A stretch of DNA of 40,921 nt from JAIPFM01 sp964494325 (GTDB lineage: Bacteria > Planctomycetota > Phycisphaerae > Sedimentisphaerales > Anaerobacaceae), in contig CAZBTJ010000041.1 of the NCBI GenBank assembly GCA_964494325.1, positions 1 through 40,921 of the forward strand, in the 5' to 3' direction. Numbering within the stretch: position 1 is the stretch's first letter; every line of letters begins with the position of its first letter. The position numbers were made by a program, and so were the translations under genes. Positions 1-8,708 of this stretch are shown here, one piece after another. Under the pieces are notes generated by a model, which was given only the letters and a program-made list of their open reading frames with translations, was not told the DNA's origin and did no database searches.

Positions 1-186
1 CATAAACTCAATAGCCTTGAAATACCGACTTGTGCTTAATCCGTAGCGAATGGTTCAGTTTACACATCATGTGAATCCCCTTTCATCTTCCTTCAATTAA
101 TATCTGGACTCTACTGTAAACTCAGTCCATGCGCTGAGCAGGATTGACACAAAGCGATACCCGTAAAATGCGCAGTAGTACCAGAG

Positions 187-849
187 TCACGATTCCTGCA
201 ATACACCCTGGGTCATATGTACGTGACGATTGGCATATTTTCTGGTGGTCGGGTCATGCGTGACCAGAAGCACGGATCCCCCCCCTTCGGCAAACTCGGC
301 CAAAGCGTGAAGAACCACTTCACTGTTGTCCGGGTCCAGATTGCCCGTGGGTTCATCGGCCAGAATCAGTTGAGGTTGGCACACCATGGCACGGGCCAGG
401 GCGGTGCGTTGGCGTTCCCCAATGCTTACTGCCGAGACCAGATGGTTGGCCCGATCCTGCAGGCCAAACCGAGTCAAGAGTGTCTCAGCCTGCGTTTCAG
501 CGTTTTTGCAGCCATTGGCCATGGTGGCCGAAAGAATATTGTCCCTGAGACTCAGGTAGGGAATAAGATGGAACTGTTGAAACACGAATCCGATATGACG
601 GGCACGTAATCTGGCGCGGTCGTTGGGGCTTTGGGCATACACATCCGTGTCTGCCAGCAAAACCTGGCCGTGATCAGGTGACAGGAGACCTCCGCACACC
701 AGCAGCAGCGTGGACTTGCCACACCCACTCGGGCCTTGGATGGAGACAAAATCTCCGGCGGCCAGAGAAAATGTCATATGTCGAAGCGCCTCGATCTGAG
801 GTCCATCCTTGGGGGTATAGCGTTTGCAAATATCCTGTAAAATCAACAT
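187..849 (-). CDS. ABC transporter ATPase, LolD/MacB type
   Basis: Cytoplasmic ATPase that would power the FtsX-type permease encoded immediately upstream. Visible motifs: Walker A GPSGCGKST at residues 39-47, Q-loop glutamine at 91-92, a signature reading VSIGERQR (about 141-148) in place of the usual LSGGEQQR, Walker B plus catalytic glutamate in LILADEP (161-167) and the H-loop histidine in VTHDP (about 198). Length 220 residues is normal for the LolD/MacB ATPase group. The ATG lies two bases after the permease stop, and its ribosome binding site GAGGAG is formed by the last permease codons, so the two are translationally coupled. The changed signature (isoleucine for the first glycine) is mild and probably tolerated. 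The substrate is unknown; lipoprotein release or tripartite efflux are family roles, not shown here. Confidence 0.93.
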   Translation of the reverse strand: MLILQDICKRYTPKDGPQIEALRHMTFSLAAGDFVSIQGPSGCGKSTLLLVCGGLLSPDHGQVLLADTDVYAQSPNDRARLRARHIGFVFQQFHLIPYLSLRDNILSATMANGCKNAETQAETLLTRFGLQDRANHLVSAVSIGERQRTALARAMVCQPQLILADEPTGNLDPDNSEVVLHALAEFAEGGGSVLLVTHDPTTRKYANRHVHMTQGVLQES

Positions 850-851
850 GC

Positions 852-2132
852 CTACTCCTCACATAATACGTCTGCTGGGTCTTGCTGGATGGCCCACAGG
901 GTTGGCACCCAACTGGTTCCCAGTGTAATAACGGGTGTCAAACAGAGGACTGTCGTAAACCACGGTAAAGAGGAAACCACATACGCCATTTTGGACGTTC
1001 CGGATTCTGGTCCAAGGGCCAGGAATATGCTTATTCCGAGCAACACACCCAAGAGGCCCCCCAGCAGTCCAAGCACAGTGGCTTTGCCCATAAACACGGT
1101 CAAGGTCGCTCGGGTTTGCAAACCCATGGCCCTGAGAATGCCAATTTCGACCCGTCTCTCACGAATATTGATCCAGGCCAGTATGCCGACAACCAGGGTA
1201 CAGGCCGTCAAGACCAGAGGCACAATAAATGCGATTAAACGTTCCCGTTTTTCACCCATTGTCTTTCGGTGTTCCTTTTCTCTTTCCAGAAGGATCACGG
1301 CATTCTGTGCGGTCGAACTACGTGCTTCTGCCCTGGCCAGGGCTTTGCCAGATAGTTCGATCACTTGGGTATCTGGGAGGATGGTCTGTATTTCCTGACG
1401 AACCTTGGGTAGGTTTGCCCAGGCACATTGACACTCCAGCGCCATCATCGCACTGATCAGCCCCGCCTTGTTTAGCGTCTGTTGTGCGTCTTCTAAACTG
1501 ATCCACAGGGTAATATCGTCAATAGTGCCTCTCTCGGGATGCAGCGTGGCAATCTCGAATGTTCTACCCATGACGGGTATTTTGTCCCCCTGATTCAGGG
1601 ACAGACTTCGATGTAACTCATACCCCACTGCAATTTGACCCGATTCAACCGGGGCATGCAAAGGTTTCAAGTTGTCTTTATGTGCCCAGGGCATCTCCCC
1701 CTTGACACCGATTAACAGAATCTTGCGTTTTTGTTCAGGCCACTCAATTTTGGCTTGCAGCATGGGTAGGAGGTGACGGATCGTGACAATGTCCGGGGCC
1801 TGGGCCAACTTTTGTGCATAGGACTCCGGCATGGTCTTGTCTGCATAACTCTCTGCATAAAAATCGGCGAGACTCTGTTCTTTAGGGAGAACGAGGACGT
1901 TAAATCCCATGCGTTTTGTGATCTTACGGAATTCATCCTCCATATTGGCAATCTGTTGGGTGACTTCAGCCTGTTTGGCAGTTATAAATGCCTCACTCAT
2001 GCTGTCGAATTGTTGCAGGAAAACCGTTGATCCTGTGACGCAGGCCACCGCCAGAATCACGGCAATCACGGCCAACATAAAGTTGACCCACCGGTGCACC
2101 ATTTCTTTGATAATTAAATGCCATAGACTCAT
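852..2132 (-). CDS. FtsX/MacB-family ABC transporter permease
   Basis: Inner-membrane permease partner of the downstream ATPase. 426 residues with the classical topology: one N-terminal membrane helix (about 17-39), a periplasmic domain of about 260 residues, then three C-terminal helices (about 300-323, 346-372, 390-412). The cytoplasmic motif RERRVEIGILRAMG (324-337) and the ending DPADVL are hallmarks of the FtsX-like family. The start ATG overlaps the stop of the preceding small gene as ATGA, typical of translational coupling. These proteins usually act mechanically on periplasmic or outer-membrane partners instead of forming a channel. The natural partner here would be the binding protein of which only a stub remains (2129-2338), so function in this strain is uncertain. 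Confidence 0.93.
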   Translation of the reverse strand: MSLWHLIIKEMVHRWVNFMLAVIAVILAVACVTGSTVFLQQFDSMSEAFITAKQAEVTQQIANMEDEFRKITKRMGFNVLVLPKEQSLADFYAESYADKTMPESYAQKLAQAPDIVTIRHLLPMLQAKIEWPEQKRKILLIGVKGEMPWAHKDNLKPLHAPVESGQIAVGYELHRSLSLNQGDKIPVMGRTFEIATLHPERGTIDDITLWISLEDAQQTLNKAGLISAMMALECQCAWANLPKVRQEIQTILPDTQVIELSGKALARAEARSSTAQNAVILLEREKEHRKTMGEKRERLIAFIVPLVLTACTLVVGILAWINIRERRVEIGILRAMGLQTRATLTVFMGKATVLGLLGGLLGVLLGISIFLALGPESGTSKMAYVVSSLPWFTTVLCLTPVITLGTSWVPTLWAIQQDPADVLCEE

Positions 2133-2338
2133 GAATTCACCTTAAATGCCTGGGCAAGCGCCTCGCCCACCGGTTGAACGCCAGCCCCACAATAGAGAAG
2201 AAACGCCTTACCTTGGAGGGGGGTGACAAGTTCGTTTGTGGTTTTCGAGCCAGATGGATCGGAAACCACAAAAAACATCGCTGTGGCAATACTCACGGCT
2301 AGTACCGCGATCCCGATTGTTTTACGCTTTGGTTTCAT
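2129..2338 (-). CDS. N-terminal stub of a ModA-like substrate-binding protein
   Basis: A 69-residue protein if started at ATG 2338; an in-frame GTG at 2362 would overlap the upstream gene. It has a basic N-terminus and one hydrophobic segment (IGIAVLAVSIATAMFFVV), then a short tail containing LLYCGAGVQPVGEALAQAF. That tail matches the first beta strand and helix of molybdate-type periplasmic binding proteins, which begin 'L.VYCGAG...PV.ELA..F' and normally run about 250 residues further. Here the frame stops nine residues or less after this helix. The stop overlaps the permease ATG, so the stub keeps its place in the operon and its coupling. I read it as a remnant of an internal or 3' deletion; a retained membrane-anchored micro-protein is the alternative. 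Homology is from memory of the family pattern. Confidence 0.6.
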   Translation of the reverse strand: MKPKRKTIGIAVLAVSIATAMFFVVSDPSGSKTTNELVTPLQGKAFLLYCGAGVQPVGEALAQAFKVNS

Positions 2339-2348
2339 AGTAGGGGTT

Positions 2349-3542
2349 TTATCTTGAGGCACCCTTTTTCAGGGCCAATGTCGCAGCGATTAAAATGACC
2401 AATCCAAAAAAGGCCAAAAGTTTTAGGTTGCGTTCGAGGTTTGTTGACGTGACTACTGGTACGGCGACTGGCAAGTTATTTTCAGCGTTCGGCTCGATCA
2501 TGGGCATGTTGGGTTGATTGGTGGAGGGGCTGGTTGTTGCGGCCACGGGCACAATCAATGTGGGTACAATGTCTTCCATGCCTATCAAGCCAGTGACAAG
2601 CCCATCCCAGTCCACCGGCATTAAAAGATCTATGCCGGGATTCAGTTGTTTGACCTGGCATGAACAGGCCTCCACAAGAAAATGACAGATCTCTTCCACG
2701 ACATCCGGTACAATTGATGTTTTGTCCAAGACCGTCAGTGCCCGTCCCCTGCCAAAGATTGGGATGGCCGCAGGAAGATACTGGGCCAAGTCATCGGGCA
2801 TGGCCTGGCGAATTATCGTGGTCAAGATGGTTTCGTTGGGATCGTTGGGATCCAGAGGTATCACTGAAAACTCAATCCTCAAATCTACCTCACTCATGGG
2901 TGTGTCATAAACCGCGTCGTCTTCAGTGAGCTCATGGGGCAGTTTCAGTGCGTCTTCCATCACCCTAAGCTGTTTTAGAAGGTCTGCTTCGAGCTGGTCA
3001 TTCAGATTGGGATCTTCGCTCCGCAAGAAGAGCCACACCGCTGTTTGACCGCCGGTTAATCGTTGAACGACCTCTCGCCGTACGGGTGAGTCCAACAGCA
3101 TCTGGACAGAGGCTTGATTCAACGGCGCTTCCCACAGGGCCTGGACATTGGGATCCAAACCAGGCGGCAGCAGCATGATGGCAGGCAAGGGGGGATGCTT
3201 GTCCTGATCCCACAGAGAGCTAAGGGCCTCAGGCATGTCCTGAGTGACATCCACGGTTTGTCCCAGTAGCGGAGGTCTGCCATATCCCATGGTTTCAATA
3301 TGGCTCAACTGCTCAGTAAGATCCGAGTCAGAGGATGAAAGGGGACCTTCATTAAACACCACAAATCGATAGCTGTCAGCAGGCCATCTTTCCAGGGCAT
3401 AACGAAACACGGGCACTGAGCAGGCCCAAAGCGGACACTGAAATATTAGGCAGGCCAGAACGGTCATGAGATGATGCTTCTTGAGGGAACTTACACACAG
3501 GTGGTGTCTTGTGCGTCTGTTTCTGATGTTTTTCTGAGTCAT
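2349..3542 (-). CDS. Exported membrane-anchored protein of unknown function, ABC-operon associated
   Basis: 397 residues. A basic, histidine-rich N-terminus precedes a hydrophobic stretch (about 26-39) ending in cysteine and the segment VPVFRYALERWPADSYR; a hydrophobic C-terminal helix (about 374-391) followed by KKGASR suggests a C-terminal anchor with the body outside the cytoplasm. I know the 'PVFRYALERWPAD' opening as a recurrent hypothetical of planctomycete genomes, typically beside a binding protein, FtsX permease and ATPase, which is the arrangement here. No enzymatic motif is recognised. The start is not decided by a clear ribosome binding site; an internal Met26 would shorten the signal sequence but lose its basic residues. 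First gene of the four-gene minus-strand operon. Confidence 0.75.
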   Translation of the reverse strand: MTQKNIRNRRTRHHLCVSSLKKHHLMTVLACLIFQCPLWACSVPVFRYALERWPADSYRFVVFNEGPLSSSDSDLTEQLSHIETMGYGRPPLLGQTVDVTQDMPEALSSLWDQDKHPPLPAIMLLPPGLDPNVQALWEAPLNQASVQMLLDSPVRREVVQRLTGGQTAVWLFLRSEDPNLNDQLEADLLKQLRVMEDALKLPHELTEDDAVYDTPMSEVDLRIEFSVIPLDPNDPNETILTTIIRQAMPDDLAQYLPAAIPIFGRGRALTVLDKTSIVPDVVEEICHFLVEACSCQVKQLNPGIDLLMPVDWDGLVTGLIGMEDIVPTLIVPVAATTSPSTNQPNMPMIEPNAENNLPVAVPVVTSTNLERNLKLLAFFGLVILIAATLALKKGASR

Positions 3543-3789
3543 GGCAGTATATTAACTTCACAGTGCGAGTATCGCAAACAAACAACGGCGGATGTTTCAT
3601 AAACAACATCCTTAATAGGAATTAGAAGTATATGTAAGTGTTTATAATAGAGAGGTTTATGTGAAGAAACCGGTAGTCTGTGTATAAAGGGCATTGGAAA
3701 AGGATTACCAGATATGTTATGATTTTAGGATGAAATAGACAACTTTGGAGTCAATCAGTAAACCCGTCACCCTATACTATGAGAACTAA

Positions 3790-6700
3790 ATGACCTACCG
3801 ATTCTTTCCCTTAATAAGAACCCGTTTGTTTGTGTGTGTGTTTACCTTGCATTTGGTTTTTTCTGCCAGTGCCGAGGACTGGCCGCAATGGCGGAATGAT
3901 GTGGGCCATGGAGCCAGTTCCTCGGAAGAGTTATCCCAGGATTTACAGTTGCAGTGGGTCAGGCAGATGCCTCGTCCACGTGCGGCATGGCCAATCAGCC
4001 AGCACAAACTACAGTTTGATCTGAGCTATGAACCCGTAGTTTTGGGCAAGTTGATTTTTGTACCCTCCATGGTCCGTGATAACGTGACTGCCTTTGACAC
4101 TGAAACCGGTCAAGAGATCTGGCGGTTCTATACAGGTGGACCCGTTCGATTTGCGCCGGTGGGTTGGGACGAAAGGCTCTTTATTGTGTCGGATGATGGG
4201 TATCTCTACTGCCTGGATGCGAAAGACGGCACCCTGTTGTGGCAATTTCGCGGCGGGCCTTCGGAGTATAAAGTGTTGGGGAATGAACGACTGATCTCAA
4301 TGTGGCCGGCACGTGGTGCGCCGGTGGTCCACGAGGGGACAATTTATTTTGCCGCCAGCATCTGGCCATTTATGGGTACCTTTATCCACGCCCTTGATGC
4401 CGCAAGCGGAAAGGTGATCTGGACCAATAGCGGTAGTGCCAGCGATTTCATTTTACAGCCGCATACCAGTCCCGCCTTTGCCGGGGTCGCCCCACAGGGA
4501 TACATGTCCATTTCCGAGGACAAGCTGCTGGTGGCCAGCGGCCGTTCCGTACCGGCTGTGTATGATCGGCATACGGGTGAGTGTCTTTACTTCAATGCGG
4601 ATACGAAAAGGGGAGGCTATGAAGTCTATGTCAGCAACGGGTGGTTCCTCAACGATGATCGTTTGTGTCAGGTCTCTGATGGCGGGTATGTCTGGCCGTC
4701 CACGGCCACGGTTCTTGACGGTCATGCCATGTATAGCACAAACGAGACAGGCCTGATCCGGGCCGAGTCACTGACATTGACTTGGCGAGAAGTCCGTGAT
4801 CGTAAAGGCAAAACAAAGAAACTGGCTGAATTCAAAACACTGTGGAAGCGACAGGGCGATCCTCTGTTGAAAAAGATCTTCATAAAGGCTGGTTCCCGAT
4901 TATATGCCGGAGGGAAGAATGGGTTGATTGCAGCTATTGATATCCCCAGTGAAAAAGCTGAAGTGGGCAAGCGTGGGGCCAAATCTCCAAAGGCAGATGT
5001 TTCTTGGTCCATGCAGATTGAAGGGGAGCCCTGGACCATGTTGGCAGCGGACAACAAGCTTTTTGTTGTGACCGTTCAGGGCAGTATTTACTGTTTTGGT
5101 GAAACAGCGTCGGCCCGAGTCTTTTCTAGACCATCGCCTGTTGAAAAGAAAAATCATCATCGTTGGATAAAGCAGGCCCGGCAAATCCTCAATGAGTCTG
5201 ACGCCAGAGAGGGGTATGCTCTGGTGCTGGGTGTGGGCACAGGGCAGTTGCTTGAGGAAATTGTTCGACAGTCAGATTTACACGTGATCGGTTTGGACAA
5301 CGATGCTGCCCATGTAAACCGCTTGCGCCGCCGGTTTGATCAGGTTGGTTTGTATGGGGACCGTGTGACAATCTTGCAGGGTACCATTTTAGATACGCCG
5401 ATTTCGCCTTATCTGGCCAGTCTTGTGACCTCAGAAGATCTCAAGGGAGCTGGCTATACCAAAGCCAGTGCCAAAGATTTTATTACACGTCTCTTTCATG
5501 TGCTGCGGCCTTATGGTGGGGCAGCCTGTTTGGCCCTGGAAGACACCCAGCGAGACAGTTTTCAGCAGTGGGTCCAGGCAGAGAAACTGCCGCAGTCCAA
5601 GATCAGTAGTCAGGGGGATCTGACCCTGTTGCAGCGTGTGGGGCCCTTGGTCGATTCAGCGCCCTGGACCCATCACTATGCGGATGCATCAAATTCGATT
5701 TTCTCAAAGGATAAGTTGGTCAAGGCCCCCTTAGGGTTGCTTTGGTTCGGTGGCTCGTCTCACGTGGATGTTCTGCCGCGTCATGGCCATGGGCCTCCGC
5801 AGCAGGTCATTGGCGGGCGACTGTTTCTTGAGGGCATCAAGATGCTTAGTGCCCGGGACGTCTATACTGGCCGGGTCATCTGGCGGAAGGATCTGCCGGA
5901 GCTGGATACCTTTGGCATGTATTATGACGAGTCTTTTAAGCTGGACATCTATGATCGCAGCTATAATCAGTTGCACATCCCCGGTGCCAATGCCTGGGGC
6001 TCCAACTATGTGGTGGCCCATGATCGCCTTTATCTTATTACGGGTCCAAAGTGTCTGGTCATAGATCCGGCCACAGGTGATACATTGCACGAATGGACAC
6101 TCAAAGAGAAACCTGATATTGGCGTACCGAACTGGGGATACATCAGCGTGTACAAAGATCTGTTGATCGCTGGCATATCGCCGTTCCATGTGGCCAAAGA
6201 GGGCAAACAATGGAAACTGCAATTCAACAATCGTTTTGCCACGGGCAGCCGCACCATCACCGTGTTGGATCGGTATACCGGTAAGGTGCTGTGGGAACGT
6301 CAGGCCACGCACAATTTCAGGCACAATACGCTTATTGCTGGCAATGATAAAATCTTTTGTATTGATGGGCTTTCGCCGGCCAAGATGAGTTTTCTGAAAC
6401 GGCGTGGCATGAACTTTGAAAGTACCCCTTGTATACTCGCGATTGACGCCCGTACTGGAAAGGAACTCTGGACTGAGCAGGAGAACATATTTGGCACATG
6501 GCTGGGTTATTCCGAGGAATTTGACGTGTTGCTGCAAGCCGGTGCCCGCGCTGGCGACAGAGCCCCTGATGAGATCAACAAAGGCATGGCAACCTATCAA
6601 GGAGCCACTGGCAAGTCCTTGTGGCACTCTAATGAAAAGTATGATGGTCCGCCCATTCTGTATCACGACCGTATATTGACGCAGACCGGTGGCAGCAATC

Positions 6701-7776
6701 AGAAAGCCCGTCCCGCCAAAAGCTATAGCCTGCTGACCGGTCAACCTGTCCTTGCAGAGCATCCGCTTACTGGCGAATCGATTCCCTTGGAGTGGGTGCG
6801 GTTCAAGGGCTGTAACACGGCCATTGCCAGTGAACATCTTTTGACGTTTCGCTCTGCCTCAGCGGCGTATGTTGATTTGTCCTGTAGTCAGGGCACGACC
6901 TCCATCGGTGGATTCAAGTCAGGCTGTACGTCCAATCTGGTGGCAGCTGATGGCGTGCTCAACGCCCCGGATTATACACGCACCTGTACCTGTTCCTACC
7001 AGAACCAGACCTCCCTGGCGCTGGTGCATTTTCCTGCCAATGATCCCTGGTATCCGGCTGTGGAATCCTGGAGTTTTGATTATCTGCCGGCCCCGAAAGC
7101 CCCGCAGCCAGTCAAGCAGGTGGGTATCAATTTTGGCGCAGCCGGCAACCGGAGAGGTCCCAGCGGGACATTATGGCTGGAATACCCCAGTGTGGGTGGT
7201 CCTTCACCGGATCTTCCCATTCAGGTGGAAACTGAGCAGCCCAAGTTGTTCCGTTTTCATGCTTCTCGCTTGGAAAATGGTAATACGAAAAACCAGGACG
7301 CACTGAGCTGGGTCGGGGCTTCGGGGTTGGAAGGTGTCAAGATGATCACGATCAGGCCCTTTGTTCAGCCGAAAAATCCCGACCTCAATAGCAAGGGGGA
7401 GGTCCAGGCCTTTGCAAAAAATGCGAAAAACAGGGCGTTGAAAGAAATGCTGCCCGGTTCTAAGGGCAGTTTTGACAGTCCCAGACCCTTTACAGTCAGG
7501 CTGTACTTTGCCGAGGTAAACGACACAGTCAAGGGGCAGCGAGTTTTTGATGTAACGCTCCAGGGCAAAGACGTGCTCAAAGGATTTGACATCGCAGCCG
7601 AGACCAGTGGTCGCAGGGGGTGTCTTATGAAGGAATTCAGACATATTCCTATCAAGGACACGCTTCAAGTCGCCTTTCTCGGAACATCGGAGCAAACGAC
7701 CCAGCCTCTGATCTGCGGTATTGAATTGATTGATGAAGGATCCTCTGGCAAGATCACGAAGACTGACGCCAATTAG
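3790..7776 (+). CDS. Exported PQQ-type beta-propeller / methyltransferase-like / malectin-like fusion protein
   Basis: 1328 residues with a signal peptide (cleavage likely after SASA, about residue 28) followed by DWPQWR, a typical opening of planctomycete PQQ-like propeller proteins. A first set of propeller blades (about 30-440; repeats such as TAFDTETGQEIWRF and YCLDAKDGTLLWQF) is followed by a SAM-methyltransferase-like Rossmann segment (about 455-620; motif LVLGVGTGQLLEEI near 477-490, then VIGLDND). A second propeller set (about 630-1100) ends with a cysteine cluster TCTCSYQNQTSLALVHFP (about 1064-1081), and a C-terminal beta domain (about 1110-1320) resembles malectin carbohydrate-binding domains. 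It presumably acts outside the cytoplasm as a binding or scaffold protein. SAM would not be available there, so the methyltransferase fold is probably structural. Monocistronic by spacing. Confidence 0.85.
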   Translation: MTYRFFPLIRTRLFVCVFTLHLVFSASAEDWPQWRNDVGHGASSSEELSQDLQLQWVRQMPRPRAAWPISQHKLQFDLSYEPVVLGKLIFVPSMVRDNVTAFDTETGQEIWRFYTGGPVRFAPVGWDERLFIVSDDGYLYCLDAKDGTLLWQFRGGPSEYKVLGNERLISMWPARGAPVVHEGTIYFAASIWPFMGTFIHALDAASGKVIWTNSGSASDFILQPHTSPAFAGVAPQGYMSISEDKLLVASGRSVPAVYDRHTGECLYFNADTKRGGYEVYVSNGWFLNDDRLCQVSDGGYVWPSTATVLDGHAMYSTNETGLIRAESLTLTWREVRDRKGKTKKLAEFKTLWKRQGDPLLKKIFIKAGSRLYAGGKNGLIAAIDIPSEKAEVGKRGAKSPKADVSWSMQIEGEPWTMLAADNKLFVVTVQGSIYCFGETASARVFSRPSPVEKKNHHRWIKQARQILNESDAREGYALVLGVGTGQLLEEIVRQSDLHVIGLDNDAAHVNRLRRRFDQVGLYGDRVTILQGTILDTPISPYLASLVTSEDLKGAGYTKASAKDFITRLFHVLRPYGGAACLALEDTQRDSFQQWVQAEKLPQSKISSQGDLTLLQRVGPLVDSAPWTHHYADASNSIFSKDKLVKAPLGLLWFGGSSHVDVLPRHGHGPPQQVIGGRLFLEGIKMLSARDVYTGRVIWRKDLPELDTFGMYYDESFKLDIYDRSYNQLHIPGANAWGSNYVVAHDRLYLITGPKCLVIDPATGDTLHEWTLKEKPDIGVPNWGYISVYKDLLIAGISPFHVAKEGKQWKLQFNNRFATGSRTITVLDRYTGKVLWERQATHNFRHNTLIAGNDKIFCIDGLSPAKMSFLKRRGMNFESTPCILAIDARTGKELWTEQENIFGTWLGYSEEFDVLLQAGARAGDRAPDEINKGMATYQGATGKSLWHSNEKYDGPPILYHDRILTQTGGSNQKARPAKSYSLLTGQPVLAEHPLTGESIPLEWVRFKGCNTAIASEHLLTFRSASAAYVDLSCSQGTTSIGGFKSGCTSNLVAADGVLNAPDYTRTCTCSYQNQTSLALVHFPANDPWYPAVESWSFDYLPAPKAPQPVKQVGINFGAAGNRRGPSGTLWLEYPSVGGPSPDLPIQVETEQPKLFRFHASRLENGNTKNQDALSWVGASGLEGVKMITIRPFVQPKNPDLNSKGEVQAFAKNAKNRALKEMLPGSKGSFDSPRPFTVRLYFAEVNDTVKGQRVFDVTLQGKDVLKGFDIAAETSGRRGCLMKEFRHIPIKDTLQVAFLGTSEQTTQPLICGIELIDEGSSGKITKTDAN

Positions 7777-7826
7777 CCTGTTAAGAAGAATGGAGTCATG
7801 TTAACTTTTTCAAAGGATCTTAAAAG

Positions 7827-7866
7827 AGCTGTCAGCTGTCAGCTTTCAGCCATCAGCACTCAGCTT
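7827..7866. repeat. Heptamer array, word AGCNNTC
   Basis: Five complete consecutive 7-base units (AGCTGTC, AGCTGTC, AGCTTTC, AGCCATC, AGCACTC) plus a partial sixth. Positions 1-3 and 6-7 of the unit are constant, positions 4-5 vary. Confidence 0.9.
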
Positions 7867-7979
7867 AAACAAAGACAAGTGGGTCGGTTGTAACACGGAT
7901 ATAAAAAGCGAACAAAAATCTCACACGGAGCCACGGAGCTCACAGAGATGCTGTCGCTATCTGAACAAACCCACGCGCC

Positions 7980-8040
7980 GACCCTGTCACGCCGAAGAAC
8001 TGAGGGGTCTATTTAACCAGTCCACGCAGTGGTCCAAAAA
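7980..8040. repeat. Interspersed 60-70 bp phrase, diverged copy
   Basis: Reads GACCCTGTCACGCCGAAG ... GGTCTATTTAACCAG ... CCACGCAGTGG. It matches, in inverted orientation, 16257-16316 and is a more distant relative of the pair 13203-13271 / 16604-16672. Confidence 0.7.
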
Positions 8041-8042
8041 GA

Positions 8043-8084
8043 GCTGACAGCTGATCGCTGAAGGCTGAAGGCTGAAAGCTAAAA
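8043..8084. repeat. Heptamer array, word GCTGANN
   Basis: Six consecutive 7-base units: GCTGACA, GCTGATC, GCTGAAG, GCTGAAG, GCTGAAA, GCTAAAA. It is the reverse-complement type of the AGCNNTC array 180 bases upstream. Confidence 0.9.
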
Positions 8085-8400
8085 CTGCATTTAACGGCGA
8101 ATTACATGACGCGGCCTTTGGCCGCAACCAATTGGTTTTTGAACTACGAAACACGCGAAAACACGCGAAAGAACAGAGCTGAAGCGAGAGCCTTTTCGCG
8201 TCATCTAGCGCCTTTCGTAGTTTCAAAGAGAAGTTTGTAGTAGAGAAATCGTCTCTCTTGCGGTGAATTGTTGGCCGAATAAGATCCGTTCATAAGCTGT
8301 TGTTGTCGTTAATGTTACGGTGATCTCTGTAAAAAACAATCACGAAAAACAACAAATTGTTTTGTTGTAACATGGAGGCAACCTTCGCTTCGCTCGGAAA

Positions 8401-8435
8401 GTGTGAGGTTAGAAGTTAGAGGTGTGAAAGGTGAA
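8401..8435. repeat. Heptamer array, word GTNNGAN
   Basis: Five in-phase 7-base units: GTGTGAG, GTTAGAA, GTTAGAG, GTGTGAA, AGGTGAA. Degenerate but with constant spacing. Confidence 0.75.
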
Positions 8436-8708
8436 AAACAGCCAGCAACTTTCGAGTGGTTGGCTTTTGCGTGGGGCGCCGTCACTGCACACTTCGTGTG
8501 TCCCTCCCCGAGGGAGGTCGTTCTGCGGCAGTCTTTTTGGCCTGGTTTGATCAATCGGTACCTGCCTATGAGATCACCTTCACTTCCTCGAGTACTGGTG
8601 AAAAGCCTGTTGCAAAGGGCGCATTTTGGTTTAAAATAGCTCAAGCCTTCATCTTGGAGGTTTCAGGGTGTCAATGCACCGAGGCAATATTCCTTTGAGG
8701 AAAGAACC

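Larger units (their letters stand above)
7777..8708. other. Repeat-rich spacer, no gene
   Basis: No supported coding sequence in 930 bases. It contains three heptamer arrays (7827-7866, 8043-8084, 8401-8435), one copy of a longer interspersed phrase (7980-8040), a decamer duplication ACACGCGAAA (8151-8170) and a stretch rich in CGAAA/CACGAA words. The last 70 bases carry the leader of the sulfatase gene, including a GAGGAAAG ribosome binding site. A short open frame on the plus strand near 8400-8640 has no family resemblance and is composed of the repeats. Confidence 0.7.

Noticed and set aside
8..70. Minus-strand 20-codon frame after a strong AAAGGGGA site at the left edge
   Set aside because: Could be a leader peptide, but too short, without family resemblance, and its downstream context lies outside the window.
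5731..6837. Long open frame (368 codons) on the minus strand inside the PQQ fusion gene
   Set aside because: It is antisense to a well-conserved gene, has no ribosome binding site or family resemblance, and arises from the codon bias of the real gene.
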